Below, one piece after another: positions 52,648-61,507 of a stretch of DNA of 64,000 nucleotides; the first letter of the stretch is position 1; every line of letters starts with the position of its first letter. The stretch is from Cellulomonas shaoxiangyii (GTDB taxonomy: Bacteria > Actinomycetota > Actinomycetes > Actinomycetales > Cellulomonadaceae): the NCBI RefSeq assembly GCF_004798685.1, contig NZ_CP039291.1, forward strand, positions 3,658,001 through 3,722,000. The letters run 5' to 3'. The notes beneath the pieces are model-generated. The model did no database searches. It saw nothing but the letters and a program-made list of their open reading frames with translations, and had not been told where the DNA came from. The translations under genes and the position numbers were made by a program.

Positions 52648-54666
52648 TCAGCCGGCCAGGAAGGACCGCAGCAGCGGTCCCGCCGTCGTCGAACCGTAGT
52701 CCCCCTCGCCCACGAACACCGCGACGGCGAGGTCCCCCTGCACCGCGATCATCCAGGCGTGGTTGCGCAGGTCCGCGTCGTCGCCGAACTGCGCGGTCCC
52801 GGTCTTGGCCAGCACCGGCTCGCCCGGCAGGTCGGCGAGCAGCGTGGCGCCGCCCTCGGTGACCACGGCCCGCATCAGGTCCTGCAGCGCGGCGGCCTCG
52901 TCGCCCGTCAGGGGCGTCGCGGGGCCGGCGGCGGCGGCCGGCTGCACGGTGGCGGCGGTGTCCGCGGCGGCGTCGGCCGTGCTGCCGGCGGTGTCCGGGC
53001 TCGGCTCGGCTGCCGGGTCGCCGCCCGGCTCCGGGTCGACGACGAGCCGCGGGACCACGACCGCCCCCGCAGCCACCGACGCGGCGACCGTCGCCATGCC
53101 GAGCGGGGAGGCGAGCACCTGCCCCTGGCCGATGACCGACGCCGCGTGGCCCGTGCCCGACGACTCGTCCGGCACGGCACCCAGGAACGCCGGGAAGCCG
53201 AGCTCCGCCGCCGGGTCGAGCCCGAGCGAGCGGGCGGCGTCGGCGAGGGCGCCGGAGTCGGCGAGGTCGCGCGACCCGATGAAGGCCGTGTTGCACGAGT
53301 GCGCGAACGCCGTGCGGAACGGCACGTCGCCGAGCGCGGCGGCGGGGTAGCCCGGGAAGTTCCCGAACGTGCGCCCGTCCACCGAGATGGTCGGCGGGCA
53401 CGTGACCGCCGACGCGGGCGTGAGCCCGCCGCGCAGGTACGCGAGCGCGCTGACGACCTTGAACGTCGAGCCGGGCGCGTACTGCCCGAGCGTCGCCGTC
53501 GACATGCCCTCACCGCCGGCGCCGCTGGCCGCGACGACCACGTCGCCCGTCGAGGGCCGGACCGCGACGATCGCCGACGCCGGGGCGACGCCCGCCAGGA
53601 TGCCCTCGGCGTGCTCCTGCAGGGCGGGGTCGATCGTGGTGCGCAGCGGCTCGCCCGCCACGGGCTCGGTCCGGAACAGCAGCCGCACGGTCGAGCTGTC
53701 GACGCCCTCCGCGGGGACTGCGGACACCGTGACGCCCGGCGTGCCGCGCAGGCGCTCGTCGTACTGGCGCTGCAGCCCGGACAGCCCCGCCAGGTCACCG
53801 GCGGCCACCGCACCCTCGGAGGCCTCGACGACCTCGGCCGTGGCCGGACCCACCGCGCCGAGGACGGGCCGCGCGAACGTCCGCGTGGGCGCGAGCGGCA
53901 CCCGGTCCGGCACCGCGACGACGCCCGGGAGCGCGCGCAGCGCCATCTTGTCGACCGACGCGTCCTCGACCCGCAGCGTGATGGCCTCGACGAACGCCTT
54001 CTCGCCCGCGCCGGCCACCCGCTGCGCGTACGCGTCGGCGTCCGTGCCGAGGGCCGCCGCCAGGGCGCGGGCCGCCGCGTCCTGCTGGTCAGGGGGCACG
54101 CGCGTCTTGTCGATGCCGAAGCGCTCGACGTCGCGCGGCGTGACGATGACCGCGTCGCCGGCGCCCAGCACGTCGCCGCGGGGTGCCGCGGTGCGCTCGG
54201 CGCGGAGCACCTCGGTGTCCGTCAGGCCGGGTGCGAGCAGCCCCGGCGACCACGCCACGGTCCACGCGTCCTCGTCGTCGCGGGCGAGGCGGGCGTCGGC
54301 GGTCCACGTCCAGTCGGTGTCCGTCCACGGCACGTCCCACGTGACGTCGAGGGCGGCGGTGGCCGTCTCGTCGTCGTCGGCCGTCGTGATGTCGCCGACC
54401 TCGACCGTCGCCGTCGCGGTCTCCCCCAGGCCCGCGACCACCGCGGCGCGCCGCGTCGCGAGCTCGGCCGGCGCGGGGGCGCCGGCGTCGAGCGGCACGT
54501 CGGCGAAGTCGCCCGACGCCAGCGCGGCGGCGAGCGCCTCGGCCGCCGGCCGCGGCTCCGGCCGGTCCGGTGTGCAGGCCGCGACGCCGGACGTCAGGAG
54601 CGCCGCGCACGCGGCGGCCCACGCCGTCCGCCGCAGGTGCGAGCGTGCCGTCCTCGTCGTCGCCAT
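52648..54666 (-). CDS. Penicillin-binding transpeptidase lipoprotein
   Basis: 672 residues, ATG at 54666 with GAGGAGGA upstream. Lipoprotein signal: hydrophobic ALLTSGVAAC with lipobox VAAC (Cys31). Residues 36-150 are NTF2/MecA_N-like, 155-330 a PBP-dimer region, 340-672 the transpeptidase with Ser400 in APGSTFKVV (SxxK), SCN at HSCNTAF and KTG at 621-623. Similar to class B PBPs of the PbpA/PBP2 type but anchored as a lipoprotein instead of by a helix. The Ala/Asp-rich insertion near 555-590 is low complexity. Confidence 0.9.
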   Translation of the reverse strand: MATTRTARSHLRRTAWAAACAALLTSGVAACTPDRPEPRPAAEALAAALASGDFADVPLDAGAPAPAELATRRAAVVAGLGETATATVEVGDITTADDDETATAALDVTWDVPWTDTDWTWTADARLARDDEDAWTVAWSPGLLAPGLTDTEVLRAERTAAPRGDVLGAGDAVIVTPRDVERFGIDKTRVPPDQQDAAARALAAALGTDADAYAQRVAGAGEKAFVEAITLRVEDASVDKMALRALPGVVAVPDRVPLAPTRTFARPVLGAVGPATAEVVEASEGAVAAGDLAGLSGLQRQYDERLRGTPGVTVSAVPAEGVDSSTVRLLFRTEPVAGEPLRTTIDPALQEHAEGILAGVAPASAIVAVRPSTGDVVVAASGAGGEGMSTATLGQYAPGSTFKVVSALAYLRGGLTPASAVTCPPTISVDGRTFGNFPGYPAAALGDVPFRTAFAHSCNTAFIGSRDLADSGALADAARSLGLDPAAELGFPAFLGAVPDESSGTGHAASVIGQGQVLASPLGMATVAASVAAGAVVVPRLVVDPEPGGDPAAEPSPDTAGSTADAAADTAATVQPAAAAGPATPLTGDEAAALQDLMRAVVTEGGATLLADLPGEPVLAKTGTAQFGDDADLRNHAWMIAVQGDLAVAVFVGEGDYGSTTAGPLLRSFLAG

Positions 54667-54683
54667 GCCGTCCTCCTCCTCGT

Positions 54684-54800
54684 CCGTGCGGACTCCTCCG
54701 CGCGGACTCCTGCGTGCGGTCCCTGCCGGGCGGACCCTGCCGTCCGGCCCGCCCGTGCGGACCCCGCGTGCGGACTCCTCCGTGCGGACCCGCGGTCCGG
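54684..54800. repeat. Degenerate tandem repeats upstream of the PBP gene
   Basis: About nine imperfect copies of a 13-16 base unit (consensus CGTGCGGACTCCTC) run from 54684 to 54800, starting 18 bases before the PBP start codon. The remaining part of the 379-base gap 54667-55045 holds no ORF with protein-like sense; a promoter for the next gene is at 55010-55038. Confidence 0.6.
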
Positions 54801-55009
54801 CTCCGCCCCCCCGCGTGGCCGTGCCGCGCGCCGGCCCCCCGTGCCGCCCGGCGCCTCGGCCGCGCGGTCAGTGCGCGGCCGTCGACGTCGGCCGGTGCGG
54901 CCCGGGCGCGAGCCGCACCGAGCCTGGCACCTGCGTGGGTGCGCCGCTGCGAGTCACGGGTGATCTTCACGTCACCTCCCCACGGGGTAGACGCCGTCGC
55001 TCCCAGCGG

Positions 55010-55039
55010 TTGCATCTGGACGCGGGTCCAGGTAACGAT
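55010..55039 (+). promoter_or_regulatory. Promoter of the GNAT gene
   Basis: TTGCAT (55010-55015), 17 bases, TAACGAT (55033-55039), then 6 bases to the ATG at 55046: a housekeeping promoter that gives a leaderless or nearly leaderless message. Confidence 0.55.
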
Positions 55040-55045
55040 GCAGGG

Positions 55046-55720
55046 ATGTACCCAGGGGGGACGCCGGGAGGACCGGCACGACGACAGCCGCCGCCGGACG
55101 TCGTGGGCCCGCTCCAGCCCCGTGACCGCACCGCCGCCGCCGCCGTGCTCGCCGCGGCACTCGCCGACGACCCCGGGTACTCGCACCTGTTCCCCGTGCG
55201 TGCACGGCGTGAGCGCGAGCTGCGCGAGGTGTACCGGATGACCCTGGCCGACGGCATGCGGTACGGCCGCGTGCTCGTCACCAAGCTCGGTGACGAGGTG
55301 ACGGGGGTCCTGGCGCTGTACCCGCCGAGCACCTACCCGATGACGGTGGCCCGGTGGGTCCGGCAGGGCCTGCGGCTCGCCCGCATCGCGTCGTTCACCC
55401 GGGAGCACAGCGGCGGGATCATCCGGTTCGGCACCCTGACGTCGCAGGGCGTCCCGCCGGACAAGTGGTACGTCGAGGCGTTCGGCGTGCGCCCCGACCT
55501 GCAGCGGGCCGGTCGTGGCTCGCTGCTCCTGCAGCGCTTCCTCGACGACCTCGACCGTGCCGGCGTCGCGTCGTACCTCGAGACCACCAAGCAGGAGAAC
55601 GTCGGGTACTACCACGCGCGCGGCTACACGGACGCGCACGAGCCCGTCCCGCTCGCCCCCGGCGGCCCGTTCATCTACCCCATGACGCGGCACGCTCCCG
55701 CGGGGCGTCCCGGCGGCTGA
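55046..55720 (+). CDS. GNAT-family N-acetyltransferase
   Basis: 224 residues, ATG at 55046. GCN5 fold: AVLAAALADDPGYSHLFP at the N-terminus, acetyl-CoA loop FGVRPDLQRAGRGSLLLQRFLDDLDRAGVASYLETTKQENVGYYHARGYTDAHE. Substrate unknown. Promoter elements suggest a leaderless mRNA. Confidence 0.9.
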   Translation: MYPGGTPGGPARRQPPPDVVGPLQPRDRTAAAAVLAAALADDPGYSHLFPVRARRERELREVYRMTLADGMRYGRVLVTKLGDEVTGVLALYPPSTYPMTVARWVRQGLRLARIASFTREHSGGIIRFGTLTSQGVPPDKWYVEAFGVRPDLQRAGRGSLLLQRFLDDLDRAGVASYLETTKQENVGYYHARGYTDAHEPVPLAPGGPFIYPMTRHAPAGRPGG

Positions 55721-55794
55721 CCGCACCGGCAGCACGTTCACGGCCCGCGGACGCAGCGCCCGGACGGCAGCGGCGCGCACGCGCCCGCACCGGC

Positions 55795-56652
55795 TCAGGC
55801 GTCCGGACGGCCGCGGCGCAGGCGGTCGAGCAGCGCCGCCGGCGTCGCCGTCGCAGGGTCCCACCGGGAGTCGACGAACCAGGTCGCACCCGCACCGGCC
55901 AGCGCCTGCACCCGGTCGCGCGCCGCGCCGGGGTCGTCCGGCAGCACGCCCTGCACGACGACGTCGAACGGCCCGGCGTCGGGCGCCCGGTGCGCGCGCA
56001 CCCAGGCCACCACCGCCTCCACGTCCGCCGCCGTCATCTCCTGGTCCGGCGCCGCGCCGCGCAGCTGCGGCACCACGCCGTCCCACCGCACGGCGCGGCC
56101 CATCGACCGGTCGCTGGGGAACGCCGCGACCGGCCAGACCGGCACGTGCGTGCGCCCGTCGGGTCGGGGCACGGGCCGCGGGTCGAACCGCATGCCGTCC
56201 ACCCGCAGGTGCGTGCCCTCGTGCTGCACCGGCCCGCCGGTGAACGCCTGTGCGAGGACCGCGAGGTCGTCGTCGAGCAGCTCCGCGCGCTCGCGGAGCG
56301 TGCGCCGCTCGGCCGGCACCGCGGCGACCGCGCCGTCGTCGGCGATCCCCACGCCCACGGGCAGGACCAGCCGCCCGCCCGAGAGGTGGTCCACCGTGAC
56401 GGCCTGCTTCGCCACGACCCACGGCCGCCGTCGCGGCAGCGCGAACACCATCGCGCCCAGGGTGATCCGCCGCGTGCGGACCGCGGCCGCCGCGAGGAGC
56501 GCCCACGGGTCCCACGACGGCATGCCGGCGACGTCCACACCGTCCCAGGTGAACCAGCCGTCCCAGCCGTGCTCCTCCGCCTCGACCGCCATGTCGACGA
56601 CCTGCTCCGCCGTCCCGAAGCTCGCCACGAACCCGACCCGCACCCGGTCCAC
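55795..56652 (-). CDS. LLM-class flavin-dependent (F420/FMN) oxidoreductase
   Basis: 285 residues. Luciferase-like TIM barrel: VRVGFVASFGTAEQVVDMAVEAEEHGWDGWFTWDGV, RITLGAMVFALPRRRPWVVAKQAVTVDHLSGGRLVLPVGVG, C-terminal LAGAGATWFVDSRW. The start is taken at GTG 56652 (VDRVRVGF); GTG 56643 is possible. In actinobacteria many of these use F420, but the sequence does not decide. Confidence 0.88.
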   Translation of the reverse strand: MDRVRVGFVASFGTAEQVVDMAVEAEEHGWDGWFTWDGVDVAGMPSWDPWALLAAAAVRTRRITLGAMVFALPRRRPWVVAKQAVTVDHLSGGRLVLPVGVGIADDGAVAAVPAERRTLRERAELLDDDLAVLAQAFTGGPVQHEGTHLRVDGMRFDPRPVPRPDGRTHVPVWPVAAFPSDRSMGRAVRWDGVVPQLRGAAPDQEMTAADVEAVVAWVRAHRAPDAGPFDVVVQGVLPDDPGAARDRVQALAGAGATWFVDSRWDPATATPAALLDRLRRGRPDA

Positions 56653-56851
56653 CCCCACCGCCGACCCGCCCGGCGTCGCGGCACGCCCCGGGTGGGCGCG
56701 CCCGACGGCACCGGCGTCGTCCTGCAGGACGCTACGCGCGGGCACCGACACCGGGCCGCGCCCCGGACGGTGCTCCCGGCGCGCGACGCCTAGGCTGGCG
56801 GCACCCTGCACGGCCCGCGTCGTGCTCCGCCCCCAGCACAGGGAGGCCCCC

Positions 56852-58330
56852 GTGCCCACCGACGTCGTGGTGGTCGGGTCCGGACCGAACGGCCTCGCCG
56901 CGGCGGTGACCTGCGCCCGGGCCGGGCTCGAGGTCGTCGTGCTCGAGGCGCAGGAGACGGTCGGCGGCGGGGCCCGGACCCTCGACCTCGGCCTGGCCGA
57001 CGGGGTCGTGCACGACCTCTGCTCCGCGGTGCACCCCATGGCGTGGGCGTCACCGTTCCTGCAGGAGTTCGACCTCGCCGCGCGCGGCGTGGAGCTGCTG
57101 ACGCCGGAGGTGTCGTACGCACAGCCGCTCGACGACGGCGAGGCCGGCATCGCGTACCGCGACCTCGAGCGCACGGTGGCCGCGCTCGGCCCGGACGGCC
57201 CGGCGTGGCGCGCGCTCCTGGGCCCGCTCGCCGCCCGGCCGGACGTCGTCGTCGGGGTCGGGCTGGGCGACCGCCGCAGCATCCCCGGCGGCCTCCTGCC
57301 GACCGGTGTGCCGACGGCGCTGCGCTACGCGCTCGGGCTCGTCGAGCAGGGGACGCCCCTGTGGACGCGCCGGTTCCGCGGGCACGTCGCGCCCGCGCTG
57401 CTCACGGGCGTCATGTCGCACGCGATCCACCCGCTGCCCGCGGTCCCCGCCGCGGGCGCGGGCCTGCTGCTCGCGGCGCTCGCGCACGCCGGCGCCGGCT
57501 GGCCGCTGCCGCGCGGTGGCTCCCAGGCGATCGTCGCCGCGCTGCGCGCGGACCTCGAGGCGCACGGCGGCACCGTCCGGCCCGGTCACCGCGTCGCGTC
57601 GCCCGCCGACCTGCCGCCCGCGCGCTGCGTCCTGCTCGACACCAACCCCCGGACCGCGGTCCGGGTGCTCGGCGACCGGCTCCCCGCACGCAGGCGCCGT
57701 GCGCTCGAGCGGTTCCGCTACGGCCACGGCGCCGCCAAGGTCGACTTCGTGCTCTCCGGGCCCGTGCCGTGGGCGCACCCGGAGGTCGGGCGCGCGGGGA
57801 CGGTGCACGTCGGCGGCTCGCAGGAGCAGGTCGCGGAGGCCGAGGCCCACGTCGGCGCCGGCCGGCACGCCCCGCGGCCCACGATCCTGCTCAGCGACCC
57901 GACCGTCGTCGACCCCGGCCGCGAGGTCGGCGGGCTGCGCCCCCTGTGGACGTACGCGCACGTGCCCGCGGGCTCGGACGTCGACGTCACCGAGGCGGTC
58001 ACGGCGCAGGTCGAGCGGTTCGCGCCCGGCTTCCGCGACGTCGTCGTCACGTCCCGGTGCATCCCCGCGGCGCGCCTGGTCGACCACGACGAGAACTACG
58101 TCGGCGGCGACATCTCCGCCGGTGCGCTCGACCTGGTCCAGATGGTCGCGCGCCCGAGCGCGTCCGTGGACCCGTACCGGCTGGCCGAGGGCGTGTACCT
58201 GTGCTCGGCGTCGGCGCCGCCCGGCCCCGGCGTGCACGGCATGGCGGGCTGGTTCGCGGCGCGTCGGGCGCTGCGCCAGGTCTTCGACGTGCGCCGCCCG
58301 CCGGCCCTCGCACCGGGGGTGCCGGCGTGA
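56852..58330 (+). CDS. FAD-dependent oxidoreductase (phytoene-desaturase-like)
   Basis: 492 residues, GTG at 56852 with GGGAGG upstream. FAD motif VVVVGSGPNGLAAAVTCARAGLEVVVLEAQETVGGGART and HDLCSAVHPMAWASPFL; the C-terminal signature VYLCSASAPPGPGVHGMAGWFAARRAL is typical of the phytoene dehydrogenase/NAD(P)-binding family (CrtI-like). No carotenoid genes are adjacent, so the substrate is unclear. Confidence 0.9.
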   Translation: MPTDVVVVGSGPNGLAAAVTCARAGLEVVVLEAQETVGGGARTLDLGLADGVVHDLCSAVHPMAWASPFLQEFDLAARGVELLTPEVSYAQPLDDGEAGIAYRDLERTVAALGPDGPAWRALLGPLAARPDVVVGVGLGDRRSIPGGLLPTGVPTALRYALGLVEQGTPLWTRRFRGHVAPALLTGVMSHAIHPLPAVPAAGAGLLLAALAHAGAGWPLPRGGSQAIVAALRADLEAHGGTVRPGHRVASPADLPPARCVLLDTNPRTAVRVLGDRLPARRRRALERFRYGHGAAKVDFVLSGPVPWAHPEVGRAGTVHVGGSQEQVAEAEAHVGAGRHAPRPTILLSDPTVVDPGREVGGLRPLWTYAHVPAGSDVDVTEAVTAQVERFAPGFRDVVVTSRCIPAARLVDHDENYVGGDISAGALDLVQMVARPSASVDPYRLAEGVYLCSASAPPGPGVHGMAGWFAARRALRQVFDVRRPPALAPGVPA

Positions 58331-58469
58331 CCCGACCCCTGTACGCAGGTCCAGGTCGGTGCGCCACCACGCCGTGCCTTCGGTGGTGCGATCCCCGCGC
58401 TGCCCTTACGGTCGTCCGTGGACCGCACGGGACGACGTGCGGCGGCACCCGTAGACCGAGGAGGGGGAC

Positions 58470-59057
58470 ATGGGCGTGAACGACGAGCCGACCGCGGCAC
58501 CGCCCCGCGCGACCCCCGCGGGCACGGCGGCCGCGCCCGTCGGCGCCGCGGCCCACGGCGGCGTCGTGCCGCCCGCGACGCTGCCGGCGGACCACCTGTC
58601 GGGCCGCCCCACGCCCACCGGCGAGGAGCTGCACGCGTCGCACCCCGCGCCGACGTTCGTCGCGCTGCGCCGGTGGGTGCTCTCCAACGCGGTCCAGCTG
58701 CGCACCCTGCGCGGGGACCTGCGCAAGCAGATCGCCGCGTCCTCGTCGTCCGCGGTCGGCCCGCTCGGCGACGTGCCGGAGAAGGTCGTGCTCGTGGCGT
58801 CCGAGCTCGCGACGAACGCGCTCGCGCACGGCCGGCCGCCCACGCAGGTGCGGCTCGCGCAGGACGGCACGACCTTCCTGCTCGAGGTGTCGGACGGCGC
58901 GGTCGACCGCCACCCGTTCCTCGCCGAGGGCCGCGCGCCCGGCGACGGCGGCTTCGGCCTGCAGATCGCGCGCCGGCTCTCGCTCGACGTCGGCTGGTAC
59001 GCCGACTCCGAGGGCAAGCACGTGTGGGCGACGTTCTGCGCGACCGACGACGCGTGA
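58470..59057 (+). CDS. RsbW-like anti-sigma factor / HATPase domain protein
   Basis: 195 residues, ATG at 58470 with GAGGAGGGGG upstream. Residues 1-50 are low complexity; 65-190 hold a GHKL ATPase domain with N-box ELATNALAHGRPP (Glu, Asn, His) and G-box GDGGFGLQIARRLS. Such stand-alone domains phosphorylate anti-anti-sigma proteins in partner switching. No STAS partner or sigma factor is adjacent, so it is an orphan. Confidence 0.85.
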   Translation: MGVNDEPTAAPPRATPAGTAAAPVGAAAHGGVVPPATLPADHLSGRPTPTGEELHASHPAPTFVALRRWVLSNAVQLRTLRGDLRKQIAASSSSAVGPLGDVPEKVVLVASELATNALAHGRPPTQVRLAQDGTTFLLEVSDGAVDRHPFLAEGRAPGDGGFGLQIARRLSLDVGWYADSEGKHVWATFCATDDA

Positions 59058-59130
59058 GACCGGGCGCACCCGCACGATCGTCCTCCGGACGCCGGCCCGT
59101 ACGGCCCCGGCCGTGACCCAGACTGGCCCC

Positions 59131-59961
59131 ATGGCCGGCAGCACCCCCGCGCGCCCTGCCGCGCCCGACACCGGATCCCCGTCCGCACGGCTCGTGCGCC
59201 TGCGGGGCACGACGCTCGGCACGGGCGTACCCGCCGTCTGCGTGCCCCTCGTCGCGACGACGCCCGAGCGCGCGGCCGCGGACGCGCGCGCGCTGCCGCC
59301 CGGCGCCGCCGACGTCGTCGAGGTGCGGCTCGACCACGTCGCGGGGTCCGCCGCCGACCCGGCCCTCGTCACCGCGACGCTGCGCGCCGTGCGGGCGGCG
59401 CTGCCCGACGACGTGCCCGTGCTCGCGACGTTCCGGTCCGCGCGCGAGGGCGGCGTGCAGCCCGCGGACGACGCCGCCTACGCGGCGGTCGTGCGGGCGG
59501 CCGTGCGGGCGGCCGTGGACGCGGGCGCGGCCGACGCCGTGGACGTCGAGCTCGCGACGCCCGACGCGCTGCGCGACGACCTGCTGGCCGGGGCGCGCGC
59601 GCACGGGCTGCCCGTCGTCGTCTCGACGCACGACTTCACCGGGACGCCGCCCCACGACGCGCTGGTCGACGTGCTGCGACGCCAGCGGGACGTCGGCGCG
59701 GACGTGTGCAAGGTGGCGGTGACGCCCGCGGACGCGGACGACGTGCTCACGCTCCTGCGGGCGACGCGCACGTTCGCGCGCGAGGCGGACCGGCCGGTCG
59801 TGACGATCGCGATGGGCGGGCTCGGGCTCGTCACGCGGCTGGCCGGCGAGGTGTTCGGCTCCGCGCTGACGTTCGGCTCCGTGGGCGCCGCGAGCGCACC
59901 CGGTCAGCTCGACGCGGTGCGGCTGCGCGAGGTGCTCGCGCTCGTGCACGACGCGCTCTGA
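59131..59961 (+). CDS. aroD: Type I 3-dehydroquinate dehydratase
   Basis: 276 residues, ATG at 59131 located 6 bases after CAGACT (leaderless; GTG at 59113 considered and rejected). TIM barrel with Schiff-base Lys194 (DVCKVAVTP) and His167 (VSTHDFTGTP), and DVVEVRLDHVAG. Converts 3-dehydroquinate to 3-dehydroshikimate. Type I is unusual in actinobacteria, which mostly use the type II enzyme (AroQ); a catabolic or second-copy role is possible. Confidence 0.92.
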   Translation: MAGSTPARPAAPDTGSPSARLVRLRGTTLGTGVPAVCVPLVATTPERAAADARALPPGAADVVEVRLDHVAGSAADPALVTATLRAVRAALPDDVPVLATFRSAREGGVQPADDAAYAAVVRAAVRAAVDAGAADAVDVELATPDALRDDLLAGARAHGLPVVVSTHDFTGTPPHDALVDVLRRQRDVGADVCKVAVTPADADDVLTLLRATRTFAREADRPVVTIAMGGLGLVTRLAGEVFGSALTFGSVGAASAPGQLDAVRLREVLALVHDAL

Positions 59962-60084
59962 GGCGTCACTCGCCGAGCATCCGGTACAGCTCGAGCCGAC
60001 GCCCGTGTTCCGGCAGGTTCGGGCGGCGGCGTTCGGCGGGACGGCCTGAGCGGGCGCTACGTCAGGGCGCGGGTCGCGCGCCCG

Positions 60085-60100
60085 GGCGGCACGTGCCGCC
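60085..60100. terminator. Hairpin between aroD and the AI-2E transporter gene
   Basis: A 16-base perfect palindrome (GGCGGCACGTGCCGCC) lies 4 bases past the stop of the minus-strand transporter gene and 124 bases past aroD, suitable to end both convergent messages. Confidence 0.5.
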
Positions 60101-60103
60101 GCG

Positions 60104-61372
60104 TCACTGCACGCCGTCGGCGTGCCGCTCCTCGACCTCGCGCGCCGCGGCCCGCGTGCGGTCCGCGTTGCTGGCGCCGCGGCCCGTGCGGCCCGGGTCC
60201 TCCTGCGCCTCGCCGGGGTCGTGCAGCATGTGCGACTGCACCAGCTCGTGCCGCTGCACGTACGTGTTCGCGACGGCCTGGATCGTCGCCGCGATCGGCA
60301 GCGCGAGGAACGCGCCGAGCGCGCCGAACACCGCACCGAACCCGAGCACGACGACGAACGACACGGCGGCGTTCATCTCCAGCGCGCGCGCCGACACCTT
60401 CGGTGCGAGCCAGAGGTTCTCGACCTGCTGGTACCCGAGGATGAACGCCAGCACACCCAGCCCCTGCGGCACGCCCTGCGAGGTCAGCGCGACGACGATC
60501 GGCAGCGCACCGCCGATGTACGTGCCGATCGTGGGGACGAACTGCGAGACGACGCCCGTGAACACCGCGAGCGGCAGCGAGTACGGCGTGCCGAGGATCG
60601 CGAGGAACGCGAACGTCGCGACCGTCGCGATGGCGGCGAGCACGATGCGCGTGTTGATGAAGTCGGCGACCTTGACCTGCGTGATCTCCCACAGTCGCAG
60701 CACCTCCTGCTGGCGGCCGGGCGTGAGCCACCGGCAGATCGACGCGCGGAACCGCGGGCCGGCGGCGAGCAGGTAGTACGTCACGAGCAGGATGGTCAGC
60801 GCCGCGAAGACGCCGCCGAGGATGGTCGTCCCCACGAGGAGCGCACCGCTCGCGACGTCGCCGCCCCAGGCCTCGGTGGCCTGCCGCAGCAGGTCGTCCG
60901 TCTCCGGCACCTCGACGCCGAACCGGTCGGCGATCATGGTGCGCGCGTCCGCGTACAGCTGCGGCACGTTCTCGACCAGCTGCACGAGCTGCTGCACGAA
61001 CAGGTTGCCGAACAGCGCCAGCACGACGATGACCAGCACCAGGCCGCCGATCAGCGCGAACGCGGCCGCGCCGCCGCGCCGCCACCCGTGCCGGACGAGC
61101 CAGACGACGATCGGCTCGAGCGCGAGCGCCAGGAAGAACGCGATGAGCAGGTTGACGAACAGCCCGCCGAGGGCGCCGAGCGCGTTCCACGCGAAGATGC
61201 CGACGAAGACCGCGACGACCGTCATCGCCAGCGCCTTGCCCCACCAGCGCGGCGGGCGGCGGGCGTCGTGCTGCAGAGCGCGGGTCCCCTCGTCGCCGGG
61301 GACCTCGGGCGCGCCGAGCACGGGGGCCGGCGTGGTCGCGGCGGTGGGGCGCGGGGTGTCGGGGCTGCTCAC
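60104..61372 (-). CDS. AI-2E family transporter
   Basis: 422 residues, GTG at 61372 with GGAGGA upstream. A Pro/Thr-rich 45-residue N-terminus, then about eight membrane helices of the UPF0118/AI-2E family: LALALEPIVVWLVRHGWRRGGAAAF, QFVPTIGTYIGGALPIVVALTSQGVPQGLGVLAFILGYQQVENLWLAPKV, AVSFVVVLGFGAVFGALGAFLALPIAATIQAV. Members export AI-2 or ions; the substrate is unknown. Tail residues 385-422 are Arg/Glu-rich. Confidence 0.92.
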   Translation of the reverse strand: MSSPDTPRPTAATTPAPVLGAPEVPGDEGTRALQHDARRPPRWWGKALAMTVVAVFVGIFAWNALGALGGLFVNLLIAFFLALALEPIVVWLVRHGWRRGGAAAFALIGGLVLVIVVLALFGNLFVQQLVQLVENVPQLYADARTMIADRFGVEVPETDDLLRQATEAWGGDVASGALLVGTTILGGVFAALTILLVTYYLLAAGPRFRASICRWLTPGRQQEVLRLWEITQVKVADFINTRIVLAAIATVATFAFLAILGTPYSLPLAVFTGVVSQFVPTIGTYIGGALPIVVALTSQGVPQGLGVLAFILGYQQVENLWLAPKVSARALEMNAAVSFVVVLGFGAVFGALGAFLALPIAATIQAVANTYVQRHELVQSHMLHDPGEAQEDPGRTGRGASNADRTRAAAREVEERHADGVQ

Positions 61373-61507
61373 GGACGTCCTCCGGTGGGGCGATGGCCTG
61401 GGGGCGAGGCTCGCGCACACCCTAGGGCCGACGGCGGCACGGACGGTGCGACGCGACGACGCCCCGGACGACGCACGCGCCCGCGCCCGACGCCGACTGC
61501 GGTGCAT

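Noticed and set aside
54570..55241. Plus-strand ORF over the repeat array and GNAT start
   Set aside because: Pro/Arg/Ser repeats reflect the DNA repeat; the GNAT frame overlaps it and has recognised motifs.
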